This document shows positions 17,199 to 25,117 of a stretch of 64,000 bases of DNA, one piece after another; position 1 is the first letter of the stretch; each line of letters opens with the position of its first letter. Below the pieces are notes generated by a model. The model made no database searches. It had not been told where the DNA came from and worked only from the letters and a program-made list of their open reading frames with translations. The position numbers were made by a program, and so were the translations under genes. This DNA is from Halosimplex halobium (GTDB lineage: Archaea; Halobacteriota; Halobacteria; Halobacteriales; Haloarculaceae), in assembly GCF_051414055.1 (NCBI RefSeq), contig NZ_JBLKNX010000004.1, forward strand, positions 299,709-363,708. Direction: 5' to 3'.

Positions 17199-18458
17199 CT
17201 AGTCCGGGCGGATGACGTCCAGCCCGTTGTTCTTCTCGAGGTTGTCGCGGCCGCCGTCGGTGTGGCCGTAGTCGGGCTCGCCGCCCGAGCTACCACCGGC
17301 ACCGCCGCCGGCACCGCCGCCCATGCCGCCGGAGTCGCCGAACTCGGTGTCGACGTTCTGGCTGGCGTCGAAGGTCGATTCGTCCACGTCGTCCACGTCG
17401 TCCAGCGCCTGGCGGGACTTGTCGGCCTGCTTCTGGGTCGTCGGACCGAGGACCTGCGCGGACTTGACGCCGGTCATGATGGCCATGACCCGCACCTTGC
17501 CCTTGTACTCCTCCTCGATGCGCGCGCCCCAGATGACGTTGGCGCTCGCGTCGAGGCGCTCGGTGATGTTCTGCGCGATGCCCTCGGCCTCCTTCAGCGC
17601 GAGGTCCGGGCCGCCCGTGATGTGGACGAGGCCGCCGGTGGCCCCGCGGTAGTCCACGTCCAGCAGCGGGTGGTTCATCGCGTCTTTCACCACTTCCTCG
17701 GTCTTGTTCTTGTCCTGGGTCTCGCCGACGAGCATCACCGCGACGCCGCCCTGGTTCATGATGGCGGTCATGTCGGCGTAGTCCAGGTTGATGAGCGAGG
17801 GCTGGGTGATCGTCTCCGAGATGCCCTTGACCGTCTCCGCGATGATCTGGTCCATCACGGAGAAGGCCTTGCCGATGGGCAGGTTCGGGACGTAGTCGAG
17901 CAGGCGGTTGTTGTCCAGCACGATGATGGAGTCCGCCTCGCTGCGGAGGGTCTCCAGCCCCTGCTCGGCCTTGACCGTGCGGGCGCGCTCGACGTTGAAC
18001 GGCGTCGACACCATGCCGACGACGATGGCGCCCTGGTCTTTGGCGATGTTCGAGACGACCGGCGCCGCGCCGGTGCCCGTCCCGCCGCCCATGCCGGCGG
18101 TGACGAACACCAGGTCCGCGTCGCCCAGCACCTCTTCGATGGTGCCCTGGGCCATCTCGGTGGCGCGCTTGCCCATCTCGGGGTCGCCGCCGGCGCCGAG
18201 CCCGTTGGTCAGCGACTTGCCGACGAGGATCTTCGTGTCGGCCTCGATCATCTGCAGGTGCTGCTTGTCGGTGTTGATGGCGACGGTGTCGGCACCGTCG
18301 ACGCCGATGTTGTACAGGCGGTTGACGGTGTTGTTCCCGGCGCCGCCGCAACCGACGATGACGATCCGGGGGTCGCCGAAGCCGTCGCCCTCCTGCTCGT
18401 CCATCTGGTTCTGTTCCTGCTCGTCCCGTTCGAGGGCCTCCTTGACGATATCCTGCAT
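17199..18458 (-). CDS. ftsZ2: Cell division protein FtsZ2
   Basis: This 419-residue tubulin-like GTPase forms the division ring and, in haloarchaea, acts with FtsZ1 at a later constriction step. Visible features are the GTP-binding GCGGAGNNTVNRL at 37-49, the tubulin signature GGGTGTG at 124-130, DNNRLLDYVPNLPIGKAF, and the T7 loop NLDYAD at 224-229, which completes the active site of the next subunit. The N-terminal extension MQDIVKEALE and the Gly-rich C-terminal tail (after residue 375) are those of the FtsZ2 branch rather than FtsZ1. It follows the small RHH gene cdrS by 3 bp and is expected to be cotranscribed with it. Confidence 0.96.
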   Translation of the reverse strand: MQDIVKEALERDEQEQNQMDEQEGDGFGDPRIVIVGCGGAGNNTVNRLYNIGVDGADTVAINTDKQHLQMIEADTKILVGKSLTNGLGAGGDPEMGKRATEMAQGTIEEVLGDADLVFVTAGMGGGTGTGAAPVVSNIAKDQGAIVVGMVSTPFNVERARTVKAEQGLETLRSEADSIIVLDNNRLLDYVPNLPIGKAFSVMDQIIAETVKGISETITQPSLINLDYADMTAIMNQGGVAVMLVGETQDKNKTEEVVKDAMNHPLLDVDYRGATGGLVHITGGPDLALKEAEGIAQNITERLDASANVIWGARIEEEYKGKVRVMAIMTGVKSAQVLGPTTQKQADKSRQALDDVDDVDESTFDASQNVDTEFGDSGGMGGGAGGGAGGSSGGEPDYGHTDGGRDNLEKNNGLDVIRPD

Positions 18459-18461
18459 CGT

Positions 18462-18650
18462 TCAGGCCCTCTGGAAGCTGCGGCGCTTCCGTTTCTCGGA
18501 CGGGCGCTCCTTGCTCCCGTCCTGCTCGTTCAGTTTCTCGCGGACGGCCGCCCGGATGGCTTCGCTCCGGTTGGGGTACTCCCCCGTTTCGACCATTCGC
18601 TCGACCTCTTCGATCTGCTGCTTCGGAATCCGTAGTGTCACACGCTCCAT
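18462..18650 (-). CDS. cdrS: Ribbon-helix-helix division regulator CdrS
   Basis: The protein has 62 residues. An N-terminal beta strand (ERVTLRIPKQQ) and two helices (IEEVERMVETGEY and NRSEAIRAAVREKL) form a MetJ/CopG ribbon-helix-helix DNA-binding domain; the C-terminus is basic. The position directly upstream of ftsZ2, and the presence of the longer RHH/zinc-ribbon gene next to it, match the cdrS-ftsZ2 operon and cdrL described in Halobacterium and Haloferax, where CdrS is a transcription factor needed for normal cell division. I chose the ATG at 18650 because the RHH strand begins there; the frame is open upstream through the operator region, which would give an arginine-rich extension. 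Confidence 0.9.
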   Translation of the reverse strand: MERVTLRIPKQQIEEVERMVETGEYPNRSEAIRAAVREKLNEQDGSKERPSEKRKRRSFQRA

Positions 18651-18781
18651 GTTTGATGTTCCCCTTTGGGTAAGACGGCATCCGCGGACGCGGTCGCCCG
18701 TTCGTCTTACACGGTGACGTCGAACGCCCATCCGGCGTAATCGCACGATGGCGCGGGTCACACGTCCGCGCCGCGGCCCGT

Positions 18782-18799
18782 GTAAGACGACCGTCTTAC
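18782..18799. promoter_or_regulatory. Perfect operator-like palindrome upstream of cdrS-ftsZ2
   Basis: GTAAGACG-AC-CGTCTTAC is a perfect 8-bp inverted repeat with a 2-bp centre. Further copies of the half-site lie at 18670-18677 (GTAAGACG) and 18703-18710 (CGTCTTAC), between the palindrome and the cdrS start. The palindrome lies 25-40 nt after a TATA box on the minus strand, that is at the expected transcription start. RHH proteins such as CdrL and CdrS bind short inverted sites, so these are the natural candidates to act here. Binding is inferred. Confidence 0.6.
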
Positions 18800-18822
18800 G
18801 CAAGAATTACATCCGGGTGCAG

Positions 18823-18831
18823 GGTTATAAA
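18823..18831 (-). promoter_or_regulatory. TATA box of the cdrS-ftsZ2 operon
   Basis: Minus-strand CCTTTATAACCC gives a clear TTTATAA core in a 250-bp gap between cdrL and cdrS. Transcription would begin near 18800, leaving a leader of about 150 nt before the cdrS ATG, longer than usual for haloarchaea and full of GTCTTAC-type half-sites. Confidence 0.55.
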
Positions 18832-18902
18832 GGTAACGGCGAGCGTCATACACTTTTCCGTTTACGCCGTTTAACGCTCTGAAAATGGCGTTTGCGGCGT
18901 AT

Positions 18903-19502
18903 TCATGGCTGATCGAGTACGTCCGCTGCGGGGGTACGGCGGCCGCAGCTGGGGCAGAAGGCCCAGTCCGACCGGAGCTCGTCCCCGCAGTCGCAGAAGA
19001 CACGGTGGGACGCCTTCTCCCCGCAGTTCGGACAGTAAACGTGCCCAGCGGAGACGGTTTCGCCGCATTTGGCGCACGAGCGCTCCGCGTCCTCGGGCGC
19101 GTTTTCGCCCGCGTCCGCGCCTGTCTTACGACCGGGATCAGCGCCGGACGTGTCGGGGGTGGGCGCCGGTGACGCGTCCGCTTCGGCACTGCTCGCACCG
19201 GCGTTTTCGCCGTCGAGAGCGATGTTTACGTTGATGTCCTGCGGCTGACTCGGCGTAAACGCGCCCTCCAGCCGGTCGGCGACGATGGCGTCGACGCGCT
19301 CGGCGATGAGGTCGTCGATGGACTCGCTCGTGTCCGACGCCTCCGCGGTCGACGCCGACGCCGTCGACCCGCTCGGCCGCGCGTCCGACGCGTCGCCGAG
19401 GTACTCCCGCAGGGCCTCCCGCATGATCTCGCTCTTCGAGGCGTCGAACTCCTCGAGTCGCTCGATGAGGTCGTCGTCCGCGCGGAAGGTTATCTTGCTC
19501 AT
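18903..19502 (-). CDS. cdrL: Ribbon-helix-helix / zinc-ribbon regulator CdrL
   Basis: The protein has 199 residues. The N-terminal RHH domain (1-36: SKITFRADDDLIERLEEF, SKSEIMREALREYL) is followed by an Ala/Ser/Asp-rich linker with a short helix (SIDDLIAERVDAIVADRLEG). A C-terminal double zinc ribbon has cysteines at 143/146 (CAKC), 157/160 (CPNC), 170/172 (CDC) and 183/186 (CPSC). This architecture and the place upstream of cdrS-ftsZ2 match CdrL, reported to bind and control the cdrS-ftsZ2 promoter. A weak TATA-like TTGAAATAC lies about 28 nt before its ATG. All three genes point the same way, with the 252-bp operator region between cdrL and cdrS. Confidence 0.88.
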   Translation of the reverse strand: MSKITFRADDDLIERLEEFDASKSEIMREALREYLGDASDARPSGSTASASTAEASDTSESIDDLIAERVDAIVADRLEGAFTPSQPQDINVNIALDGENAGASSAEADASPAPTPDTSGADPGRKTGADAGENAPEDAERSCAKCGETVSAGHVYCPNCGEKASHRVFCDCGDELRSDWAFCPSCGRRTPAADVLDQP

Positions 19503-19668
19503 CCGACTCGTCCGATCCGTCGGTACGCGGGTATTTCAATCTTCCCGGAGTGTCTGACGCGTGTCTGTCGCCCGGGGTGTCCGTCGGCGGGCGTGTGGCT
19601 GGGTCACTCACCCACCCCCGCGGCGAGTCAAAACGGTTAAGTCCGACACGGCGGCTACCTTCGTGTGC

Positions 19669-19742
19669 CCGCCCTTAGCTCAGACTGGTAGAGCAGTCGA
19701 CTGTAGATCGACTTGCCCCCCGTTCAAATCGGGGAGGGCGGA
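19669..19742 (+). tRNA. tRNA-Tyr (anticodon GTA)
   Basis: A complete cloverleaf is visible: acceptor arms CCGCCCT (19669-19675) and AGGGCGG (19735-19741) with discriminator A at 19742, D-loop TTAGCTCAGACTGGTAGAG, anticodon GTA at 19703-19705 in the loop CTGTAGA, and T arm CCCCCGTTCAAATCGGGGG-like. The first pair is C1-G72, the archaeal identity pair for tyrosine. No intron is present and CCA is not encoded. An AT-rich GGTTAAGTCC about 30 nt upstream may be its promoter. Confidence 0.96.
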
Positions 19743-19958
19743 TACTTCTCCCGGCACCCCCCTCTCGAGCGCCGCGTCCCTCCCGCGCGACCGGTTCGAC
19801 TCGCGAGCGGCGCCTGGCGGGCGGCCCCAGTAGCCCGCTCGACCGACCCGCGGGCGGACGGTGGCGGACCGACCGCGGGACGGGCGGACGCCTCCGTGGA
19901 CCGTTTCGCACACAAGCTCTCCGCTTTTGCGGGTTCGGACCCGAGTCGGCAGAGACTC

Positions 19959-20491
19959 ATGAGCGACCGAGACGACGCCACCGCGGCGTCAGACAGCGAC
20001 GGCCCGGGCGTGTCCGACAGCGACGATGCGGGGAGCTACGGGGCGAGCCCGACGACGTGGGCCCGGAGCGCGACCGCGACCAGCGGGCGGCGGGCGTCGA
20101 CACCGAGGAGCCGACGGTCGACACGAACCCCGCGGAACACGGGACGTGGGTGTCGCTGGCGACCGCGCTGCTGGGCGCGTACCTGGTCGCGTCGCCGTGA
20201 CTGTTCGCGCTGGAGTTCGGCGACACGATGGGGTTCAACAGCGTGGTCGTCGGGGTCACCCTGGCGCTGCTGGGCGGGTACAACTACGCCCGCCGGGCGG
20301 GCGAGCGGCTGGGGAGCGTCGCGGCGGCGGGCTTCGTCGGCCTGCTCGGGCTGTGGCTGCTCGTCTCCCCGTGGCTGTTCGAACTCGACCCCGACGCCGC
20401 CGTCGCGTGGAACTACGTCGCGACCGGGGTCCTGGCGCTCTACAGCGGCTACGAGGCCCGCGACACGGACGTGGAGACGCCCACCGAGTGA
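19959..20491 (+). pseudogene. SPW-repeat membrane protein, broken by a frameshift and a nonsense codon
   Basis: The ATG at 19959 opens a frame (MSDRDDATAASDSDG...GSY) that must shift at the GGGG run at 20040-20043 to continue into the family sequence. Adding one G restores SYGGEPDDVGPERDRDQ, then HGTWVSLATALLGAYLVASP. In that restored frame the next codon is TGA at 20198-20200, where the family's SPW motif requires TGG. After it the protein continues normally: LFALEFGDTMGFNS, four membrane segments in all, a second intact SPW motif (VSPWLFELDP) and an acidic end. SPW proteins are small membrane proteins of unknown function. Two independent lesions point to a decayed gene; the part from 20228 is an open frame of 87 residues and could still be made. 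Confidence 0.75.
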
Positions 20492-20676
20492 CGGGTCGGG
20501 GCCGTCGGCCCGGGTCGGACCGAGCGATCCGGGGGATTTTGGCTGACCAGTCCAGAGTTCCCTGGGGTTGGCGTCTGCCAGCCCACCGTGATGTCCCGGC
20601 CGCCGGCGCGCAGCCGACCCCCGACCCCTCCACAGGCGCGCCGGCGGACTCCGGGTATCAGGGGCCACACACGCTG

Positions 20677-21462
20677 TCACTCCCCGGCCGTGTCGGCGCC
20701 CATCGCCTGTGTGACGTGTGTGACGGTGACGAGGCCGAGGCCGCCGGCGACGTTCCCGGCGGTGACGACGCCGGTCAGCGCGGCGAGCCTGCCCCACCCG
20801 ACCGACGCGCCCAGCAGCTGCCCGAGCACGACGTGGAGGACGGAGACGACGACGTGGTCGAACGGGCCGAGCGCGAGCATGAAGCCGACGGCGTAGGCGA
20901 GCCACAGCCGGCTCCCGTCGCTCCGGACCGAGACCACGAGGAACGAGAGCAGACTCACGAGCGCGCCGCCGGCGATGCCGCGGGTGAACCAGGCGCGGGG
21001 GGTTCGACCGGCGGTCTCCTCGGCGAAGCGCCGGAGCGCCTCGGCGCCGGCCGAAGGGATCGCCCCCTCGACGGCGAACACGAGCGCCAGCAGGCCGCCG
21101 CCGAGGAGGTTGAAGACGAACGTGAGCGCCCACAGGCGGAGCAGCGACGGCAGTGCCGAGACGCCGCGCTCGACCGCGGCCGCGGCCGGGTCGGAGAAGT
21201 TCTCGTTGAACAGCTCGGTCCGACCGGCGACGAGAAAGACGAGCCCGGGCGCGAAGGCGAGCGCGCCGGCGACCTTGGCGGCGTGGCCGACGACCGGCTC
21301 GACGAGCCCCTCGACGATACCCAGCGCGACGATGCCGAACAGGACGGTAAAGCCCGCGATGAAGCTCGTCGAGACGAGTTCGAGCGCCGACTGGTCGAGG
21401 CGACGCTCGCCCTCCGCGACGGCCCGGTCGAAGATCTCCCCGGGGTCCAGTTGCTCCGCCAC
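20677..21462 (-). CDS. Formate/nitrite transporter (FNT) family channel, YfdC-like
   Basis: This 261-residue membrane protein has about six hydrophobic segments, for example STSFIAGFTVLFGIVALGIV, LAFAPGLVFLVAG, LWALTFVFNLLGGGLLALVF and GIAGGALVSLLSFLVV. The hallmark after the second helix is ELFNENF, the YfdC-branch version of the FNT pore loop ELFTGN. FNT proteins are pentameric channels for formate, nitrite or related monovalent acids; the substrate of this branch is unclear. I prefer the GTG at 21462 (VAEQLDPGEIFDRAV): a TATA-like CTTATCC lies about 28 nt upstream, whereas the open frame up to an ATG at 21576 would add a proline- and arginine-rich leader. Confidence 0.85.
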   Translation of the reverse strand: MAEQLDPGEIFDRAVAEGERRLDQSALELVSTSFIAGFTVLFGIVALGIVEGLVEPVVGHAAKVAGALAFAPGLVFLVAGRTELFNENFSDPAAAAVERGVSALPSLLRLWALTFVFNLLGGGLLALVFAVEGAIPSAGAEALRRFAEETAGRTPRAWFTRGIAGGALVSLLSFLVVSVRSDGSRLWLAYAVGFMLALGPFDHVVVSVLHVVLGQLLGASVGWGRLAALTGVVTAGNVAGGLGLVTVTHVTQAMGADTAGE

Positions 21463-21622
21463 GCGCCCGTTTGGAGCGTCGGGTGGATAAGCCGCCGGCC
21501 GGCCATCGAACGGGATCGAGACCCCGACTGGCGTCGGGCGCTCGCGGGCGGGAGCGCGCTGACGCCGGGTAGTCAACGCCCGTCGCCGCCGAGCGTAAAA
21601 CCCTGGGACCCCAAGCCGGGGT

Positions 21623-22009
21623 ATGGACGAGATCGAACTCGGCCAGGCGACGATCGTCTACGACGACCCCGAGGACGGGACGACCGAGCTGACGGTCGAC
21701 AACGAGGAGGTCGTCTACGCGCGCGACCACTGGATGCTCCGGTCGGGGAGCGACGACGACGGCAACGACCTGATGAGACAGATCCCCAAAGAGCGGGTCC
21801 ACTACGTCGAGCGCAACGTCGAACAGTTCGAGGAGGAGGCCTCGACAGTGCGCCACCGGGTGGAGTCGTTCGCCAGCGACGTGCGCGAGAAGCTCCCGGT
21901 CGGCGGCGACGGCCAGCGCCGCCACCGCGGGGGCCACGGGGACGACGACGGCCCCACCCGCGTCCCGGTGACCGAGGGGGACGACCGCGAGGGGTCCAAC
22001 GGGGAGTGA
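21623..22009 (+). CDS. Conserved haloarchaeal protein, unknown function
   Basis: This 128-residue soluble protein opens with a compact beta-rich domain (MDEIELGQATIVYDD, TTELTVDNEEVVYARDHWML). A helical segment follows (RQIPKERVHYVERNVEQFEEEASTV), then a charged tail rich in His, Gly and Asp (RRHRGGHGDDDG). The folded part is about 90 residues. I do not recognise a family, and no cysteine or catalytic motif is present. It stands alone between the divergent FNT gene and a small zinc-ribbon gene on the same strand. Confidence 0.7.
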   Translation: MDEIELGQATIVYDDPEDGTTELTVDNEEVVYARDHWMLRSGSDDDGNDLMRQIPKERVHYVERNVEQFEEEASTVRHRVESFASDVREKLPVGGDGQRRHRGGHGDDDGPTRVPVTEGDDREGSNGE

Positions 22010-22250
22010 ACGGCGGCGCGGGCGAGTCGCCCCGCGGCGCGAGTGACCGTCCGCCCCGGGCCTGCCCGCCGGTGCGCGTCGGCGGTATCGGCCCGTCTCG
22101 GCCCGCGCTGGCGCGGTCGATCCGCTTTCGCACCCCGTCGACGGGATCGCGGTGTAGAGCGGATTTAGGCCGTGACGGGGGCGTTTTCGCCGGGTGTAAA
22201 CTATCCTCGCTCTTTTTAGTGGGAGCGGTCCTGTGATCGGTGTGGTCACG

Positions 22251-22424
22251 ATGGGCGTCTTGGAACGGGCCAAACGCGCTTCAGGGCTGTCGAAGTCCGA
22301 GGCGTCGCCGTACCTGTGTCTCGCGTGCGAGACGCAGTTCGACGTCCAGTATCACACCTGTCCGGTCTGTGGGAAGTACGACATCCGACGGGCCAAGTGG
22401 GTGAACGCGGGCGGCAGCCGCTGA
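22251..22424 (+). CDS. Small zinc-ribbon protein
   Basis: This 57-residue protein has two knuckles, CLAC and CPVCG, separated by 13 residues (ETQFDVQYHT), a classic CxxC...CxxC zinc ribbon. A basic N-terminal helix (GVLERAKRASGLSK) and a basic C-terminus (YDIRRAKWV) accompany it. Such small zinc fingers are abundant in haloarchaea, and most are of unknown function. A TATA-like CTTTTTAGT at 22212-22220 would start transcription near 22240, so I prefer the ATG at 22251 over the in-frame GTG at 22233, which would lie upstream of the transcript start. Confidence 0.7.
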   Translation: MGVLERAKRASGLSKSEASPYLCLACETQFDVQYHTCPVCGKYDIRRAKWVNAGGSR

Positions 22425-22526
22425 CGACGGCCGTCCGGACGCCTCGCCGACAGCTCAGGCCTGCCCGAAGCCGGGCGCGCGGCCCACGACCCATGTGACC
22501 CGGGGCCGAACCGGCCCGCACACTCA

Positions 22527-22534
22527 ATATTTAT
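22527..22534 (+). promoter_or_regulatory. Likely TATA box of the cobalamin salvage operon
   Basis: ATATTTAT is the only strongly AT-rich stretch in the 250 bp before the first gene of the B12 cluster. It predicts transcription from about 22560 and a leader of roughly 95-120 nt. I see no recognisable cobalamin riboswitch in that leader. Confidence 0.45.
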
Positions 22535-22677
22535 CGCGACCCTCGCCGCAGAGCCGCCGCTCCGTCGGTCACGGACCGGGACGGCGGTCGGCACCCGGGG
22601 GCCAGCCGCAGTCACGCGGTCGCCGCGGGGCTGAACAGTCCGTATCGTTCAAGGTGCGGCGGTTCGACGAGGGGGTC

Positions 22678-23307
22678 GTGGCAGTCTCCCTCGACCTGTT
22701 CGGCACGCTCGTCGCCGTCTCCCGGCCGGCCGAGCCCGCCGCCGCGGTCGCTCGTGAACTCCGCGAGCGCGGCGTCGCGGTCCCCGACGACTGGGCGACG
22801 GTCTACCGCGAGCCGCAGGTCACCGTCGAGGCGGGTGCGGAGCTCCCGCTGTCGGACCACGTCCGACACGCCCTCGCGAGCCGCGGGGTCGACGCCGACG
22901 CGGAGACGGTCGCGGCGGCCATTCGCGCGGCGTTCGACGGGCCGGTCGAGACCCGCGATGGTGCCGAGACCGCCGTCGCGGCCGCCGCCGAGCGCGGGCC
23001 GGTCGGCGTGCTCTCGAACTGCAGCGTCGCGGGGCTGGTCGAGCGGACGCTGGCGCGGTCGACCCTCGACGCCGACCGGTTCGACGCGGTCGTCGCCAGC
23101 GTCGGCTGCGGGTACCGCAAGCCCGACCGCCGCGCGTTCGAGGCCATCGCCGACGCCCTGGACGTGGCGGTCGCGGATCTGGTCCACGTCGGCGACGACC
23201 CCGCGACCGACGGCGGCGCCGAGGACGCCGGCGCGCGGAGCGTCCTCCTGACCGACACCGAACTGACGGACCTCCCCGGGGAACTGGAGGCGATGGGATG
23301 TCGCTGA
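22678..23307 (+). CDS. HAD-family hydrolase at the head of the cobalamin salvage operon
   Basis: The protein has 209 residues. Motif I is SLDLFGTLV with the nucleophile D6; the second aspartate of DxD is F8, as in the haloacid-dehalogenase/phosphatase branch with DxFGT. Motif II is LSNCS, the motif III lysine lies in YRKPD, and motif IV is HVGDDPATD. It overlaps cbiB by 10 bp, so it is cotranslated with the B12 enzymes. The cluster has no visible CobC or CobZ, so this protein is a candidate for the missing alpha-ribazole-phosphate or adenosylcobalamin-phosphate phosphatase; that is inference. The GTG start at 22678 puts motif I at the N-terminus; a GTG at 22654 is possible. Confidence 0.8.
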   Translation: MAVSLDLFGTLVAVSRPAEPAAAVARELRERGVAVPDDWATVYREPQVTVEAGAELPLSDHVRHALASRGVDADAETVAAAIRAAFDGPVETRDGAETAVAAAAERGPVGVLSNCSVAGLVERTLARSTLDADRFDAVVASVGCGYRKPDRRAFEAIADALDVAVADLVHVGDDPATDGGAEDAGARSVLLTDTELTDLPGELEAMGCR

Positions 23308-24290
23308 GCGCCGGCGCGGTCGGGCTGGCGTTCGCGCTCGACGCGGCCGTCGGCGAGCCGCCGACGCGCGCCCACCCCGTCGCCTGGTTCGGGCGGCTGG
23401 TCGGGCCGCTGGACCGGGCGTGGAGTCGTCCACGGGTCGTCGGTGTGCTCGCGACCGTCGCGCTCCCGCTGGTCGCGGCGCTGGCCGTCGGCGCCGTCGT
23501 CGCTGCGGCGGGCGCCTGGCGACCCCTCGCGGGCGCCGTCGCCGGCGGCGTCGCCCTGTTCCTGACGACGAGCCTCCGGCGGCTGCTCGCGGTCGCCAGC
23601 GAGGTGACGGCGCTGACCGAGACGGACCTGGAGGCGGCCCGCTCGGAACTGCGGGCGCTGGCCGGCCGGGACGCCGCGGCGCTGTCGCCCGGCGAGGTCC
23701 GGAGCGCGGTCGTCGAGAGCGTCGCCGAGAACCTCGCGGACGGACTGGTCGCGCCGCTGGGCGCGTTCGCCGCCCTGGCGGTCGCTGCCGACGCAGCGCT
23801 GTCGGCCGGGCCGCTATCGGGGCCGGTCCCGGCGAGCGTCGACCCCGCCGTCGCGGCGGTCGCGCTCGGCGCGGCGGGGGCGGCGTGGGTCAAGGCGGTG
23901 AACACGATGGACTCGATGCTCGGCTACCGGTCCAAGCCCGTCGGGTGGGCGCCCGCGCGGCTGGACGACGCCGTGATGTGGCTCCCCGCGCGGGCGAGCG
24001 CGGTCCTGATCGCCGCCGCGACGCTGGCGCCGGGCTCGCTCGTCGCCGCGCGACGCTGGCTCGACCGCGTCCCCTCGCCGAACTCGGGGTGGCCGATGGG
24101 GACCGTCGCCGCCGCGCTGGACGTGCGGCTCGTCAAGCCGGGCGCCTACGACATCAACGCCGACGCGGCGCTGCCGACGGCCGACGACGCCGAGCGGGCG
24201 CTCGCCCGGGTGGGACTGGCCGGCGGACTGGCGTACCTGGGTGCGGGCGCGGTGACGTACGTGGGTCCGGGGGTGGTCACGTGGGCCTGA
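23298..24290 (+). CDS. cbiB: Adenosylcobinamide-phosphate synthase CbiB
   Basis: This 330-residue integral membrane protein joins (R)-1-amino-2-propanol phosphate, the product of CobD, to adenosylcobyric acid. Family marks are DAAVGEPPTRAHPVAWFG near the N-terminus, AVVESVAENLADGLVAP, the conserved NTMDSMLGYR at about 200-209, and PSPNSGWPMGTVAAAL with VRLVKPGAYDIN. There are several membrane segments (ATVALPLVAALAVGAVVAAA and others). The ATG overlaps the HAD gene, and its end overlaps cobS by 10 bp, indicating a tightly packed operon. Confidence 0.94.
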   Translation: MSLSAGAVGLAFALDAAVGEPPTRAHPVAWFGRLVGPLDRAWSRPRVVGVLATVALPLVAALAVGAVVAAAGAWRPLAGAVAGGVALFLTTSLRRLLAVASEVTALTETDLEAARSELRALAGRDAAALSPGEVRSAVVESVAENLADGLVAPLGAFAALAVAADAALSAGPLSGPVPASVDPAVAAVALGAAGAAWVKAVNTMDSMLGYRSKPVGWAPARLDDAVMWLPARASAVLIAAATLAPGSLVAARRWLDRVPSPNSGWPMGTVAAALDVRLVKPGAYDINADAALPTADDAERALARVGLAGGLAYLGAGAVTYVGPGVVTWA

Positions 24291-25117
24291 GCGGGGGACT
24301 GACGGCGGTCCGCGGCGCGCTGGGCTTCCTCTCCCGGCTGCCCGTCGGCCGCGACGAGCGCGCCTGGGAGGCGTTCCGCCGGGCGCCGTGGACACTGCCG
24401 GTCGCGGGCTATCTGCTGGGCGCCGTCGTCGCCGTCCCGGTCGCCGCCGGCGTCGCCGCGCCCGTCCCGGGGGTGACGGTCGCGCTCGCGTACCTCCTCG
24501 CCGTCGTCGCGCTGACCGGGATCAACCACTTCGACGGCGTTGCGGACCTGGGCGACGCGGCCGTCGTCCACGGCGACGCCGAGCGCCGCCGGGAGGTGAT
24601 GGGCGACACCGTCCTGGGCGTGGGCGGGACGCTCGCGCTCGCGGCGGTGGTCGCCGGGCTGGCGCTCGCAGGGACGGGGCTCGCGGCGCTGCCGGTTGCG
24701 GCGGCGGTCGGGCTGGTCGTCGCCGCCGAGGTCGCCGCGAAGGCCGCGATGGCGACGCTGGTCGCGCTCGGCTCGGCGGCCCACGACGGTTTCGGGGCGG
24801 CGGTCGCCGACGAGACGCCGCCCCGGGGGGTGGTCACTCCGCTCGTGCTCGCCGTACCCGCGGTCGCGCTGACGCTCCCGTCGCTCGCGGCCGTCGCGGC
24901 GCTCGCGAGCGCGCTGGCGGTCGCCCTCGCGCTCCTGTGGTGGGCGCGCGAGCGGCTGGGCGGCGTGACCGGCGACGTGGTCGGCGGGGCGAACGAACTC
25001 GCGCGGGTGGTCGCGCTCCACGCCGGGCTGGTCGCCCACCGCGCGGACCTCGCGACGCCCGCGGCGCTCGGGGAGTCGGTGGGTCTCGGGGAGGTGGTCG
25101 CGTGGACGCCCTGGTGA
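24281..25117 (+). CDS. cobS: Adenosylcobinamide-GDP ribazoletransferase (cobalamin synthase) CobS
   Basis: This 278-residue membrane enzyme condenses adenosylcobinamide-GDP with alpha-ribazole or its phosphate. The signature GINHFDGVADLGDA begins at about residue 80 and is followed by MGDTVLGVGGTLAL; GGANELARVVALHAGLVA near the end also fits the family. Six or so hydrophobic segments are visible. The GTG start at 24281 lies inside the last codons of cbiB and gives the conserved GLSGGLTAVRGALGFLSRLPV N-terminus. The end overlaps cobY by 16 bp. Confidence 0.93.
   Translation: MGLSGGLTAVRGALGFLSRLPVGRDERAWEAFRRAPWTLPVAGYLLGAVVAVPVAAGVAAPVPGVTVALAYLLAVVALTGINHFDGVADLGDAAVVHGDAERRREVMGDTVLGVGGTLALAAVVAGLALAGTGLAALPVAAAVGLVVAAEVAAKAAMATLVALGSAAHDGFGAAVADETPPRGVVTPLVLAVPAVALTLPSLAAVAALASALAVALALLWWARERLGGVTGDVVGGANELARVVALHAGLVAHRADLATPAALGESVGLGEVVAWTPW

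Noticed and set aside
20036..22273. Long minus-strand frame of about 745 codons
   Set aside because: It is antisense to the 128-residue gene and out of frame with the FNT gene; the product is arginine-rich with no domains.
22535..22677. Possible cobalamin riboswitch in the leader of the B12 operon
   Set aside because: No B12-box-like conserved sequence or typical long leader is visible; the leader is about 100 nt and simply G+C-rich.
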